This document shows, in pieces, positions 51,623 to 60,985 of a DNA stretch of 64,000 nt (the first letter of the stretch is position 1; every line of letters begins with the position of its first letter). The position numbers and the translations under genes are program-made. The DNA is taken from positions 4,154,001-4,218,000 of the forward strand of contig NZ_CP041203.1 of the NCBI RefSeq assembly GCF_008033115.1, in the 5' to 3' direction. The notes beneath the pieces were generated by a model, which was not told where the DNA came from, searched no databases, and saw only the letters and a program-made list of their open reading frames with translations. The DNA is from Cellulomonas sp. Y8. Lineage in GTDB: Bacteria > Actinomycetota > Actinomycetes > Actinomycetales > Cellulomonadaceae.

Positions 51623-52696
51623 TCAGCGCGGCGGACGCGTCCGGCGCTGCTCACGGATCAGCCGGCCGCGGCGGACGTCCTCCTCCGCCTTCGCCCGCTT
51701 CTTGTCGCTCGCGCGGGTGTCCCGCGGCGGCAGCTGGATCGTGCGCTCGGCCTCGATCCCGCCCTGGAGCTCCCGGCCGCGCTCGACCTCGGCGTCCAGC
51801 TCCGCGCCGAACAGCAGCGCCAGGTTGGTGATCCACAGCCACAGGAGCAGCACGATCGCGCCCGCCAGCGAGCCGTAGGTGCTGTTGTACGACCCGAAGT
51901 TCGCGACGTAGAACCCGAAGCCGACCGACGCGAGGATCCACACGACGACCGCGACGAGGGCGCCGACGCTCATCCAGCGGAACTTCGGCTGCCGGACGTT
52001 GGGCGTGAAGTAGTAGAGGATCGCGACCGCGACGATCACCAGCAGCAGCACGACCGGCCACTTGGCGATGTTCCAGGCGGTCACGGCGACGGAGCTGAGG
52101 CCGATCGCGTCGCCGACGCTCCGGGCGATCCCGCCCGACAGCACGACGGCGACGACGATGACCACGGCGAACAGCACCAGCACGAGGGTGACGAGGAGCA
52201 GCACGGGGCGCAGCTTCCACACCGGCCGGCCCTCGTCGATCTCGTAGACCCGGTTGATGCCGCGGCTGAACGCGTTCACGTACCCGGACGCCGACCACAG
52301 CGCGACGACCAGCGAGACGACGAACGTCAGGCCGGCGCCGGGGGAGTTGGTGAGGTTCTCCAGGATCGGCTGCAGCGTGTTCTCGGCGCTGTCCTGGCCG
52401 ACGATCCCCGTCGCCGTCGACACCAGGTCCTCGACGAGCTGCTGCCCGTCGCCCACCAGGCCGAGGATCGACACGACGGCGAGCAGGCCCGGCGCGATCG
52501 CCAGCACCGCGTAGTACGTGAGCGCGGCGGCGAGGTCGGTGCACTGGTCGTGGTTGAACTCGCGGATCGTGGTGCGCAGCACGTACCGCCACGACCGCTT
52601 GGTCAGGTCGTCGGGGGAGTCGGGCTTGCGCGGGTCGTCCGGCTCGGGTGCGTCGGCACGTGCGGTGCTCGTCTGCTCGTCGTCGGCGTGGGCCAC
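51623..52696 (-). CDS. YihY/BrkB-family inner membrane protein
   Basis: A 357-residue protein from GTG 52696, with CAGGAGG upstream. Six hydrophobic segments are visible (AAALTYYAVLAIAPGLLAVV; VVSLVVALWSASGYVNAF; PVLLLVTLVLVLFAVVIVV and others). Family motifs are TYYAVLAIAPG and WSASGYVNAFSRGINRVYE. The C-terminus is a charged helix (RASDKKRAKAEEDVRRGR). Function unresolved; the older RNase BN assignment to this family is wrong. Single gene. Confidence 0.92.
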   Translation of the reverse strand: MAHADDEQTSTARADAPEPDDPRKPDSPDDLTKRSWRYVLRTTIREFNHDQCTDLAAALTYYAVLAIAPGLLAVVSILGLVGDGQQLVEDLVSTATGIVGQDSAENTLQPILENLTNSPGAGLTFVVSLVVALWSASGYVNAFSRGINRVYEIDEGRPVWKLRPVLLLVTLVLVLFAVVIVVAVVLSGGIARSVGDAIGLSSVAVTAWNIAKWPVVLLLVIVAVAILYYFTPNVRQPKFRWMSVGALVAVVVWILASVGFGFYVANFGSYNSTYGSLAGAIVLLLWLWITNLALLFGAELDAEVERGRELQGGIEAERTIQLPPRDTRASDKKRAKAEEDVRRGRLIREQRRTRPPR

Positions 52697-52786
52697 GGCG
52701 ACCTCCTGGGTGGCGCTCGGGTGTTCCGATCGCCAGCGTCACCCGCCGGCGCCCGCCTCGCCACAGGAACGGGCCCGCCCGGCAGC

Positions 52787-53224
52787 TCAGGCCACGACGC
52801 GCAGGCCGTCCAGGGCGTTGAGCCGGTACCCCACGCCGCGCACCGTCGCGATCAGCCCGTCGAGGCCCGACTTCGCGCGCACCCGGCGGACGTGCACGTC
52901 GACCGTGCGGGTGCGGTCGGACAGGTCGTGGCTGCGCCAGGCGCCGTCGTACAGCTCGTCGCGGCTGACGACGCGCCCGGCCGACCGCGCCAGGTATGCC
53001 ACGAGGTCGAACTCCTGGCGGGTCAGGTCGACGTCCTGCCCGTCGACCACCAGGCGGCGGCCGGGCAGGTCGACGACGACGGCGGGGGTCAGCGGCAGGG
53101 CGGCCAGCAGCTCCTCGAACCGGCGCAGGTCGGCCTGGGTGGGCAGGTCGGCGGCGTGCGCCGGGGCGGTGCCGGCCGGGTGGACGGCGGGACGGGCGGT
53201 CGTCGCAGGGGTCAGGACGCTCAC
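52787..53224 (-). CDS. OmpR-type winged-helix DNA-binding protein without receiver domain
   Basis: A 145-residue protein from GTG 53224, with GAGGAGCAC 5 bases upstream. Residues 50-140 form the Trans_reg_C winged helix: VDLTRQEFDLVAYLARSAGR, VSRDELYDGAW, RTVDVHVRRVRAKSGLDGLI and RGVGYRLN. There is no phosphoacceptor domain, so regulation may be through expression or a ligand. The upstream 157 bp contain a hairpin (53244-53263) and a leaderless Cys-rich short ORF, an arrangement suggestive of attenuation. Confidence 0.85.
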   Translation of the reverse strand: MSVLTPATTARPAVHPAGTAPAHAADLPTQADLRRFEELLAALPLTPAVVVDLPGRRLVVDGQDVDLTRQEFDLVAYLARSAGRVVSRDELYDGAWRSHDLSDRTRTVDVHVRRVRAKSGLDGLIATVRGVGYRLNALDGLRVVA

Positions 53225-53243
53225 GGGGGTGCTCCTCGGGGGT

Positions 53244-53263
53244 CCGCCGCTCGCGGGCGGCGG
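53244..53263 (-). promoter_or_regulatory. Hairpin in the leader of the wHTH gene
   Basis: CCGCCGC (53244-53250) with GCGGCGG (53257-53263), 6-base loop, directly before the ribosome site of the gene at 53224. It could be the sequestering or terminating element of an attenuator. Confidence 0.45.
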
Positions 53264-53312
53264 GGCGGGACGACGACGTCCCGCGCGGATCTGACGGCAG
53301 GTGGGGAGGCGG

Positions 53313-53381
53313 TCAGGCCCGACAGAGCGGACACGCGCAGGCGTGCCGCAGGGTGCGGCACGGGAGGAGCGCGGAGGTCAT
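53313..53381 (-). CDS. Leaderless Cys-rich short ORF, putative leader peptide
   Basis: ATG 53381 to TGA 53313 encodes a 22-residue peptide with four cysteines (positions 8, 15, 17, 20), ending HACACPLCRA. A CACACT -10 box ends 7 bases before the ATG, so the peptide would be translated from the first base of a leaderless mRNA. Cys-rich leaderless short ORFs act as cysteine-responsive attenuators in mycobacteria. Here the downstream gene is the wHTH regulator, 88 bases after the stop. Too short for standard gene callers; coding status is inferred. Confidence 0.5.
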   Translation of the reverse strand: MTSALLPCRTLRHACACPLCRA

Positions 53382-53470
53382 GGTCGCGAGTGTGGCACGG
53401 GGCGCCGCGGGGCGGCACCGATCCCGCGACCCGTCTCAGGAGGCGGACGCAGGTGTCGTGCGGGGCGGCG

Positions 53471-55248
53471 TCAGCCCGCCGGGGGCGCCGTCGCCCCGCC
53501 GGAGGGGGTCGCCGACGGCCCGGACCCGGGATCGGCGTCGTCCTCCTCGTCGGCGGGGACCGGCACCACGGCGGGCCAGCGCTCCGGGTCGTGCACGACC
53601 GCGCTCGCGTCCGTGCCGATCTCGACGAGCTGCCAGTCGAGGATCTCCCGGGTGGTGGGGTCCCAGCGCAGCAGCGTCATCTCGGCGGTGCCCTTGAGCG
53701 GGCCGATCCGCGGCTCGTTCTCCTGGGCCCCCGCGCGGTCGACGACGAGATGTACCGGATCCCCTCGCCGATCTGCTCGGGGTCCGTGCGGGTGTGCATG
53801 TGCCCGGACACGAGCGCCGGCACGCAGCCGTCGGCCAGCATCGCGGGGGCGGTCCGCGGGTTGTGGAACAGCACGAGGTCGACGCCGTCGGGGTCCTCGC
53901 AGGCGACCTCGGACAGGCGGGTGCCGACCTCGGCGTACGACTCGTCCTGGGTCTGCGTCTGGATGAGCCGGGTGGCCTTCGGGTCGTGGTCGCCGAGGAT
54001 GCGCATGCCGCGCACGTCGATGACGCCGCCGTCCAGGACGGTCGCGCCGGCCCGCGCGTACTGCGCGGTGGTCTCCGCGGAGTCGTGGTTGCCCGGCGCC
54101 GTGATCAGGTCGACGCCGTCCGGGATCGCCCGGGCGAACGTCGTCACGCAGTACTGCTCGACGGAGGTCCCGTTCATCGTGGTGTCGCCCGCGTCCAGCA
54201 CGACCTCGGCGCCCGACATCTCGGCGAGGGACGTGATGAGCGGGGCCATGCCGACGTTGCAGTGCAGGTCCGAGATGACCAGGAGCGTGAGCGGCTCCGC
54301 CTCCTCGTCGGTGGGCTCCCCGGCGTCCGCCGTCGGGCTGGGCGACCCGGTCGGCGCGGCCGTCGGCCCCGCGGTCGCCGTCGGGGCGTCGTCGCCGTCC
54401 TCGTCCCGGGCGTCGCGGCGCCCCTCCCAGTCCGCCCACGCCGCGACGAGCGCGTCGTCGGCCCGGTCGTAGAACTCCTCGTTCTCCTGGAACGCCTTGA
54501 CGACCAGCCCGCCGTAGGTGTCGACGATGCCGCCGAGCCGCCCGGTGATCCGCGCGCCCTCGAGCGGAGTCCCGTCGAACACGGCGGACGCGGTCTGGGA
54601 CGGGGCGCGCTGCGCGACGTCGCCGCGCTCGCTCGCGGTGACCAGCGTCCCGACCAGCACGACCGCGAGGCCGCCCGCGGTGAGCTGCGCGCCGTGCGGC
54701 GCCAGCCGGCAGGCCAGCTCCTCGCGCCGACCGGGCCCGAGCAGCCAGCGTCCCCCGAACCACAGCGCCACCAGCACGACGAGCGCGCCCAGCGTCCGCC
54801 ACAGGGCGTTCGCCACGAGCGCGCGGGCGGCGTCCTCGATGGTGGCCTGCGGCCCGGTGAAGAACTGCAGGTAGGAGTTGAGGTCCCCGGTGAGCGCCTG
54901 GAGCGTGTCGATCCCGTGCAGCGCGTCGACGTCGGCGGGGATCTCCTCGACGGTGACCCGCGCGCCGAGCCCGAGCGGCAGCGGCGAGTCGATCTGCAGG
55001 GTGCCGAGCGGACCCACGTCGATCGTCACCGTCGCGTCGGTCGTGACGTCGTACCGCGCCTCGTGCGGGCCGAGGCTCGACTCGGCGGTCGCCGTCGTGA
55101 CCCCGAACACGAGCGCGGCGAGCAGCGCGACGAGCGCCAGCAGGGCGTGCAGCAGCCACCGGCGGCGACGGCCGGGGCGCGCGGGACGGACGGGACGGAC
55201 CGGCGGCGCGGCCTCGGCGGGCTCGGGGGTGGCGTCGGGTGCGGGCAT
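53471..55248 (-). pseudogene. Membrane-anchored metallophosphoesterase with a frameshift near the 3' end (possibly sequencing error)
   Basis: ATG 55248 opens a protein with a hydrophobic anchor (WLLHALLALVALLAALVFG) and two further segments (LGALVVLVALWFGGRWLL, LAVVLVGTLVTASE). A calcineurin-like phosphoesterase domain follows, with VISDLHCN, LDAGDTTMNG, APGNHDS, VLFHNP and VSGHMHTR, all catalytic motifs present. After IRYISSST the frame breaks at about 53728-53738. The continuation GAQENEPRIGPLKGTAEMTL, then LRWDPTTREILDWQLVEIG, lies in another frame and ends at 53471. Only the last 80 residues are affected, so activity might survive. TAGGCT lies 7 bases before ATG (leaderless). Confidence 0.85.
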
Positions 55249-55347
55249 CGTGCCGAGCCTAGACGCGCCGCCCTGGCGCCGTCCTGCCGGACCGGCGGGC
55301 CCCGGTCCGCCCGCGCGGGGCGTCCCGCGCTGTGCTAATCCGGGACC

Positions 55348-56322
55348 ATGACCAGCCCCGTCACCACGCCGGACGGCCCGCCCGCCGCGGCGGACGGCCA
55401 CGCCGAGAGCACCCTCACCGTCGTCGTGGCCTTCGCGGCCAACGCGCTCATCGCGGTCGCGAAGACGGTCGCCGCGGTCCTCACCGGCGCGGCGTCGATG
55501 CTCGCGGAGGCCGCCCACTCGTGGGCGGACACCGGCAACGAGGTGTTCCTGCTCGTCGCCCAGCGGCGCGCGGCGCGGGCGCCGGACCGCGCACACCCGC
55601 TCGGCTACGGGCGCGAGGTCTACGTCTGGTCCCTGTTCGCGGCCATCGGCCTGTTCGCGGTCGGTGCGGGCGTGTCGATCACGCACGGGATCCAGGAGCT
55701 CGTGCACCCGGAGCCCGCCTCGTCGTACGTCGTCGCCTACGTCGTGCTCGGCGTCGCGCTCCTGCTCGAGGGGACGTCGTTCCTGCAGGCGTGGCGGCAG
55801 GCGCGGCGGGCCGCCCGGCGGCGGGAGATGGACCTGTGGGAGCACGTGCTGGCGACGTCCGACCCCACGGTCCGGGCCGTGTTCTTCGAGGACGCCGCGG
55901 CGCTCGTCGGCATCGTGATCGCGGGGACCGGCATCGCGCTGCACCAGATCACCGGATCGCCGGTGCCGGACGCGGTCGGCTCGATCCTGGTCGGCGTGCT
56001 GCTCGCGGTCGTGGCCGTGCTGCTCATCGACCGCAACCGCCGGTTCCTCGTGGGGGAGACGGCCGACCCGGCGCTGCAGGGCGCGGCGGTGCGCGCGCTG
56101 CTGGCGATGCCCGAGGTCGCGCGCGTGACCCAGCTCCGGCTCGAGGTCGTCGGAGCGCGGCAGCTGTTCCTCGTCGGCGCCGTCGACCTGGCGGGCAACC
56201 TCGCCGAGGACGAGGCGTCGCACGTGCTCGCCTCCGTCGAGCGCCAGGTCACCGCGGTACCCGGCGTCGTGGGTGCCGTGCTGTCCCTGTCCGAGCCGGA
56301 GGAGGCGGCGCTGACGCCCTGA
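55348..56322 (+). CDS. Cation diffusion facilitator (CDF) transporter
   Basis: A 324-residue protein from ATG 55348. Transmembrane segments carry the metal-site motif MLAEAAHSWADTGNEVFLL (HxxxD, about 51-69) and, in the fifth segment, VFFEDAAALVGIVIAGTGIA (ExxD in place of HxxxD, about 178-197). The C-terminal ferredoxin-like domain is short. Exports Zn, Fe, Mn or Co in exchange for protons; the exact metal cannot be inferred. TAATCC lies 6 bases before ATG, suggesting a leaderless mRNA. Confidence 0.9.
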   Translation: MTSPVTTPDGPPAAADGHAESTLTVVVAFAANALIAVAKTVAAVLTGAASMLAEAAHSWADTGNEVFLLVAQRRAARAPDRAHPLGYGREVYVWSLFAAIGLFAVGAGVSITHGIQELVHPEPASSYVVAYVVLGVALLLEGTSFLQAWRQARRAARRREMDLWEHVLATSDPTVRAVFFEDAAALVGIVIAGTGIALHQITGSPVPDAVGSILVGVLLAVVAVLLIDRNRRFLVGETADPALQGAAVRALLAMPEVARVTQLRLEVVGARQLFLVGAVDLAGNLAEDEASHVLASVERQVTAVPGVVGAVLSLSEPEEAALTP

Positions 56323-56637
56323 CGGCGGCGAGCACCCCGGCCGGCACCCGCCCGGGCGGTGCGCACGGGTGAACGCCTGGGCCGTCCGGGCGTCGCCGCT
56401 GGTGGCTGCGTCACAGATCCCCGAAATACGGACGTAACCTGTCGGCCGACAGGCGTAGTCTGTGTGCCGAGGGCGCGTCGCCCGCCGGGGCACGTCCCGG
56501 GCGGCCGCTCGACTGCCGACGACGGCCGCCTGCGAGCCGCAGCGCGGCGCGTTCGCCCGTCCCGCGCCCTCCGCGGCGACCGGCGACCCCGGGGACCGCG
56601 GTCCCTGACGCACCGCAACAGCCCAGGAGGGCCCCCG
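56323..56637 (+). other. Intergenic region, 315 bp, with palindromic operator
   Basis: A relatively AT-rich block at 56411-56465 carries two possible -10 boxes (TAACCT 56435-56440, TAGTCT 56456-56461) and a 14-bp perfect palindrome between them. The rest is GC-rich 5' leader with AGGAGG before ATG 56638. Confidence 0.6.
56439..56452. promoter_or_regulatory. Perfect 14-bp palindrome, probable operator
   Basis: CTGTCGGCCGACAG, flanked by TAACCT and TAGTCT; also embraced by CACAGA (from 56413) and TCTGTG (from 56459). It lies 186 bases before the lipoprotein start. Confidence 0.6.
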
Positions 56638-57027
56638 ATGAACATGTCCATCGCCCGAGCCGGTCGCCGGACCACGCGCACCCTCAGCGTGGCCGCCGCC
56701 GCCGTCGCGACGGTCTCCCTGCTCGCCGCCTGCGCCTCCGGCGAGGGCAGCACGTCGGCGGGCTCCGCGTCCGACGACACCACCTCGGCCGCCGAGACCA
56801 AGGACGTCCAGGTCATCGACCAGACCAACCTGCTGCTCGCGACCGCGCAGGAGACGCTCGAGGCCCGCGGCCTCGAGGTCCAGGCGGCCGACGCGTCCGG
56901 CCAGGGCCGGCCGATCGACGACCCGACCCAGTGGGTCGTCGTCACGCAGGACCCCACGTCCGGCACCGTCGAGGCGGGCACCGAGGTCACGCTCACGGTC
57001 CGCATGACCACCGACCCGGTGGGCTGA
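56638..57027 (+). CDS. Lipoprotein with a PASTA-like domain
   Basis: A 129-residue protein from ATG 56638, with AGGAGGGC upstream. The signal peptide ends in the lipobox LLAAC (Cys about 32). A Ser/Thr/Asp-rich spacer is followed by one PASTA-type unit: IDQTNLLLATAQETLEARGL, VVVTQDPTSGTVEAGTEVTL, TVRM. PASTA repeats bind muropeptides or beta-lactams when attached to kinases or penicillin-binding proteins; as a free lipoprotein its role is unknown. Confidence 0.85.
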   Translation: MNMSIARAGRRTTRTLSVAAAAVATVSLLAACASGEGSTSAGSASDDTTSAAETKDVQVIDQTNLLLATAQETLEARGLEVQAADASGQGRPIDDPTQWVVVTQDPTSGTVEAGTEVTLTVRMTTDPVG

Positions 57028-57078
57028 CCGGAATAAACGCTGGCGCCGCCGCGCTGGACGGGGTGAGACTCAGAGCTC

Positions 57079-57121
57079 CCGGTCCGCGCGGCGGTGCAGC
57101 ATCCCGCCGCGGAGGGACCGG
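57079..57121 (+). terminator. Hairpin downstream of the lipoprotein gene
   Basis: CCGGTCC (57079-57085) with 57115-57121, an internal loop, then CGGCGG (57089-57094) with 57104-57109. Probable terminator without T-tract. Confidence 0.45.
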
Positions 57122-57313
57122 CCCGGACGCGGAGCACGCGCCCCTCGTGAGGGGTGGACGGACGCGGGACGGGTGGCTCGTCACCGACGGCCCTCAACGA
57201 GGCCGGGGCGGATCAGGTCGCGCGGGAGAAGGACAAGCGGGCGCGGCGGACGGTGGCGTACAGGTGCTGACCCGCCCGGGCGGGGCCCAGGGCCCCGCCG
57301 GGGCGCACGGCCC

Positions 57314-58078
57314 TCAGACGTAGGGCGCGGCGAGCCGGCGCAGCTGCGCGGCGTAGCCGCCGCCGAACAGCACCGCGTGCATCCCCACCGGGTACACCTG
57401 GTGCAGGCCGACCCGGTGCTGCCACCCACGGCGCAGCGGGTGCACCTCCTGGTAGGCGTCGAGCACGTCGGTGAGGTGCGGGAACCCGAACAGCGCGAGC
57501 ATCGCCAGGTCGGACTCCCGGTGGCCCCCGTGCGCGGCCGGGTCGATCAGCGTGGCTCCCGTCGGAGTCCACAGCACGTTGCCGGACCAGAGGTCGCCGT
57601 GCAGCCGCGCGGGGGTGTCGTCGTCGTCGAGGCCGCCCGCCCGGAGCCGGTCCGCGAGCCGACGGAGCAGCGCGACGTCGTCCGGCCCCAGCGCCCGTCG
57701 CCGCTCGGCGGCCGCGGCCAGCGGCTCGATGCGGCAGTCCGCAAGGAACGCGCCCCAGCGCTCGTGGTCGCCCGCGGGCATGGGCAGCGGCTGGTCGAGC
57801 GGACCGAAGAACCCGTCGCCCCGCCAGCCGTCGGGCGGGCTGCCGAACCGGCGGGCGCCCGCGTCGTGCGTGACGGCGAGGCCGCGGCCCAGCTCGCGCG
57901 CCGCCCGACGGCTCGGGGGCACCTCGGTCAGGGCCGCGAGGTCCAGGTGGTCGGCGCCGACCCCGAGCACCTCCACGACCGGTGCGCCGCCGCGCACGCG
58001 CAGCCACCGCAGCCCGGCGGCCTCGCACGCGAAGAACCCCGGGGGCGCGCCCGCACGGCGCTTGCGGTACGTGTCCAT
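57314..58078 (-). CDS. Fructosamine/ketosamine-3-kinase family protein
   Basis: A 254-residue protein from ATG 58078. It has the family catalytic loop ARLHGDLWSGNVLW (about 156-169) and the metal-binding LIDPAAHGGHRESDLAML (about 175-192), plus GFPHLTDVLDAYQEVHPLRRG. FN3K phosphorylates fructosamines on proteins to trigger deglycation. The beta-lobe is short but present (ACEAAGLRWLRVRGGAPVVE). Monocistronic; divergent from the APH(6)-like gene. Confidence 0.9.
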   Translation of the reverse strand: MDTYRKRRAGAPPGFFACEAAGLRWLRVRGGAPVVEVLGVGADHLDLAALTEVPPSRRAARELGRGLAVTHDAGARRFGSPPDGWRGDGFFGPLDQPLPMPAGDHERWGAFLADCRIEPLAAAAERRRALGPDDVALLRRLADRLRAGGLDDDDTPARLHGDLWSGNVLWTPTGATLIDPAAHGGHRESDLAMLALFGFPHLTDVLDAYQEVHPLRRGWQHRVGLHQVYPVGMHAVLFGGGYAAQLRRLAAPYV

Positions 58079-58134
58079 GCGGCGGCCTCCCTCGACGCGG
58101 CGGGCACGGGCGGCTCGCCGCTAGCCTGGCGCGC

Positions 58135-59157
58135 GTGCCGCCCGACGCCGACCCGATCCTCGTGAGCGGCGCGCCGCCACCGGGGGAGGCGCGCCGTGCC
58201 GGGCCGCCGTCGCCGACGCTGCCCGCCGCCCTGCTCCAGGGGGCCGGGCGCACCCCGGAGGGTGCGGCCTGGCTCGGCCGGCTGCCGTCGCTGGTGGACC
58301 GCGCGGTCCACCGCTGGGGCCTGGTCCTGGGCGACCCGTTCCCGTCGGGCTCGGCGTCCTGGTGCGCGCCCGCCCGCGACGCCGCCGGCCGCGACCTGGT
58401 GCTCAAGCTGTCGTTCCCGCACGACGAGGCACGGGACGAGGCCGCGGTGCTGCGCGCCTGGGGCGGGCGCGGCGCGGTGCCCCTGGTCGACGCGGACGCG
58501 GGCGACTGGGCGCTGCTGCTCGGCCGGGCGCGACCCGGCACCCCGCTGCGGGCGGTGCGCGTGCCCGCGGCCCGGCGGCTGGCCGCGGCGGCGAACGTGC
58601 TGCGTGCCCTGCACGCCGCACCCGCCCCGGCGGGGCTGCCCGCGCTGGCGGACGTCGCCCGGCGGCTGGCGGACGTGGCGGCCGAGCGGGCGGACCGCGC
58701 GGCGCGCGCCGGGCTCCGGCCGGACCCGGGCCTGCTGCGGGCGGCGGACGCGACCCTGCGCGGCGTCGGACCCTCCGCCGCGCCGGCGCCCGTGACGCTG
58801 CACGGCGACTACAACCCGGGCAACCTGCTGCTGACCGGGACCGGCGGGGGAGCCCGGTGGGTCGCGATCGACCCCAAGGCGCTCACGGGCGACCCGGCCT
58901 ACGACGCCTGGCCGCTGCTGGAGCAGGTCGCCGACCCCTGGCGCACCGGCGACCCGGTGCGCGTCCTGCGCGACCGCCTCCTCCTCGTCGCCGACCGCGC
59001 GGGGCTGGACGCCGCGGGCGCCGCGCGGTGGGCGGTCGCCCGCGGTGCGGAGTCCGCGCTGTGGTCCTGGCACCACGGCGGCGGCCGGCGCGGCGCCGCC
59101 CGCGAGCTGGCACGGGTGCGCGACTGGGCCCGGGTCGCGGACCTGCTCGCCGGCTGA
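58135..59157 (+). CDS. APH(6)/hydroxyurea phosphotransferase-like kinase
   Basis: A 340-residue protein from GTG 58135. Catalytic loop TLHGDYNPGNLLLTG and activation segment WVAIDPKALTGDPAYDAWPL are those of the APH(6)/Hur group, which phosphorylates streptomycin (6-OH) or hydroxyurea. The N-lobe has WCAPARDAAGRDLVLKLSFP with the ATP lysine. TAGCCT ends 7 bases before GTG, suggesting a leaderless mRNA. Chromosomal members of this group often do not confer resistance. Confidence 0.82.
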   Translation: MPPDADPILVSGAPPPGEARRAGPPSPTLPAALLQGAGRTPEGAAWLGRLPSLVDRAVHRWGLVLGDPFPSGSASWCAPARDAAGRDLVLKLSFPHDEARDEAAVLRAWGGRGAVPLVDADAGDWALLLGRARPGTPLRAVRVPAARRLAAAANVLRALHAAPAPAGLPALADVARRLADVAAERADRAARAGLRPDPGLLRAADATLRGVGPSAAPAPVTLHGDYNPGNLLLTGTGGGARWVAIDPKALTGDPAYDAWPLLEQVADPWRTGDPVRVLRDRLLLVADRAGLDAAGAARWAVARGAESALWSWHHGGGRRGAARELARVRDWARVADLLAG

Positions 59158-59174
59158 GCGCCCGGGCCGGGGGC

Positions 59175-59687
59175 TCAGCCCACCGCGCCCCGGAGGTGGT
59201 CGAACACCAGGCTGGTCTCGGTCGAGGCGACGTCCGGCCGGTCGCTCAGGCGCTCCACGACGAACCGGCGCAGCTCGTCGGTGTCGCGCACCGCGACGTG
59301 CAGGAGGAAGTCGTCGGCGCCGGCGAGGAAGTACACGTCCAGCACCTCCGGCCGCGCGGCGACCGCCCGGGCGAAGGGTTCCAGGGTGGCCCGGGAGCCC
59401 GCCGCCATCCGGACCGCGACCATCGCCCGCAGACCCCGGCCGAGGGCCTCGGGGTCGACGTCCGCGTGGAACCCGCGGATCACGCCGGCCCGGCGCAGCG
59501 CCCGGACCCGCGCCAGGCAGGTCGACGGCGCGATGCCCACGGCGGCGGCGAGCGCGTTGTTGGCCATCCGCCCGTCCTCCTGGAGCAGCCGGACCAGCTG
59601 CCGGTCGACCGCGTCGAGCGGGGCGGGTCGAAGATCGTTCGGCGGTGTGACCGACGTCGCACCGAGACTCGCAGAAAGTTTGGCCAT
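59175..59687 (-). CDS. Lrp/AsnC-family transcriptional regulator
   Basis: A 170-residue protein from ATG 59687. The HTH ([20 protein letters not shown], about 41-60) is followed by [20 protein letters not shown]. The RAM domain ([40 protein letters not shown]) binds an amino acid. It is divergent from alanine dehydrogenase, which it probably activates in response to alanine. TACGCT on this strand lies 6 bases before ATG (leaderless). Confidence 0.93.
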   Translation of the reverse strand: MAKLSASLGATSVTPPNDLRPAPLDAVDRQLVRLLQEDGRMANNALAAAVGIAPSTCLARVRALRRAGVIRGFHADVDPEALGRGLRAMVAVRMAAGSRATLEPFARAVAARPEVLDVYFLAGADDFLLHVAVRDTDELRRFVVERLSDRPDVASTETSLVFDHLRGAVG

Positions 59688-59807
59688 ATGCTGAGCGTAA
59701 CGAACGGGAACACGCTGTCACGCCGCGGAAACACCGCGAAGTTCACGCTGGACCCGACGGGCGCCGCACCGGCCCCCGCACGCCGCGCGACGCCCCAGGA
59801 GGCTGCG

Positions 59808-60926
59808 ATGAGGGTCGGGATCCCCGCCGAGGTCAAGAACCACGAGTACCGGGTCGCCATCACGCCCGCCGGGGTGCACCAGCTGGCCGCGGCCGGGCAC
59901 GAGGTGCTGGTGCAGGCCGGCGCCGGGCGCGGCTCCGCGATCACCGACGAGCAGTACGCCGCCGCCGGCGCGACCGTGGTCGCCGAGGCGGGGCACGTCT
60001 GGGGCGAGGCCGACCTGGTGTGCAAGGTCAAGGAGCCGGTGCCGTCCGAGTACGGGTACCTGCGGGACGACCTCGTGCTGTTCACCTACCTGCACCTGGC
60101 GGCCGACCGCCGGCAGACCGACGCGCTGCTCGCGGCCGGCACCACGGCGATCGCCTACGAGACCGTCCAGCTCCCGGACCGCTCGCTGCCGCTGCTCGCG
60201 CCCATGAGCGAGGTGGCGGGCCGGCTCGCCGCGCAGGTCGGCGCCTACCACCTCATGCGCAGCGCCGGCGGGTCCGGTCGGCTGCTCGGCGGCGTCCCCG
60301 GCGTCGCCCCGGGGCGGGTCGTCGTCATCGGCGGCGGCGTCGCGGGGCAGCACGCGGCGGAGGTCGCGCTGGGCATGCGCGCGGACGTCACCGTGCTCGA
60401 CGTGTCGGTCCCGCGGCTGCGCGAGCTGGACACGGCGTTCGGCGGCCGGGTCCGGACCCTCGCGTCCTCCGCGTACGCCGTCCGCGAGGCGGTGGCCGAC
60501 GCCGACCTGGTCGTCGGGGCCGTGCTGGTCCCGGGCGCCCGCGCGCCGAAGCTGGTCACCGACGACATGGTCGCCGCGATGCGCCCCGGCTCGGTGCTCG
60601 TCGACGTGGCGGTCGACCAGGGCGGCTGCTTCGAGTCCACCCGGCCGACCACGCACGACGACCCGACGTTCGCGGTGCACGACGCGGTGTTCTACTGCGT
60701 CGCGAACATGCCCGGCGCGGTGCCGGTCACCTCGACGCAGGCGCTGACGAACGCGACGCTGCCGTACCTGACCGCCCTCGCGACGCGCGGCTGGCGGGAG
60801 GCGCTGGCGGCCGACCCGGCCCTGGCGGCGGGGCTCGCGACGCACGCGGGGCGGCTCTACCACGCGGGGGTCGGCGCGGCCCACGACCTGCCCGTGGCGG
60901 ACCCCGGCGTCGTGCTGGCCGCCTGA
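59808..60926 (+). CDS. ald: Alanine dehydrogenase
   Basis: A 372-residue protein from ATG 59808, with AGGAGGCTGCG upstream. The family signature is complete: [31 protein letters not shown] (Lys, catalytic), [10 protein letters not shown] with His, the Rossmann motif [39 protein letters not shown] and [20 protein letters not shown]. Catalyses NAD-dependent alanine + H2O to pyruvate + NH4. The divergent Lrp gene likely regulates it. Confidence 0.97.
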   Translation: MRVGIPAEVKNHEYRVAITPAGVHQLAAAGHEVLVQAGAGRGSAITDEQYAAAGATVVAEAGHVWGEADLVCKVKEPVPSEYGYLRDDLVLFTYLHLAADRRQTDALLAAGTTAIAYETVQLPDRSLPLLAPMSEVAGRLAAQVGAYHLMRSAGGSGRLLGGVPGVAPGRVVVIGGGVAGQHAAEVALGMRADVTVLDVSVPRLRELDTAFGGRVRTLASSAYAVREAVADADLVVGAVLVPGARAPKLVTDDMVAAMRPGSVLVDVAVDQGGCFESTRPTTHDDPTFAVHDAVFYCVANMPGAVPVTSTQALTNATLPYLTALATRGWREALAADPALAAGLATHAGRLYHAGVGAAHDLPVADPGVVLAA

Positions 60927-60985
60927 CCAGCGGCGACGGGCGAAAGGCCGCGACCCGGAGGGGTCGCCCGTGGCAGGGTGGGCCG

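Noticed and set aside
53221..53418. A 65-residue open frame upstream of the wHTH gene
   Set aside because: No ribosome site or family. The 22-codon Cys-rich ORF in a different frame explains the region better.
51593..54472. A 959-residue plus-strand open frame
   Set aside because: Antisense to the YihY, wHTH and phosphoesterase genes; the composition is Arg/Gly/Pro noise.
57213..57313. Remnant coding sequence after the ketosamine kinase on the minus strand
   Set aside because: An open frame ends with a plausible-looking basic peptide, but there is no start, ribosome site or homology that I recognise.
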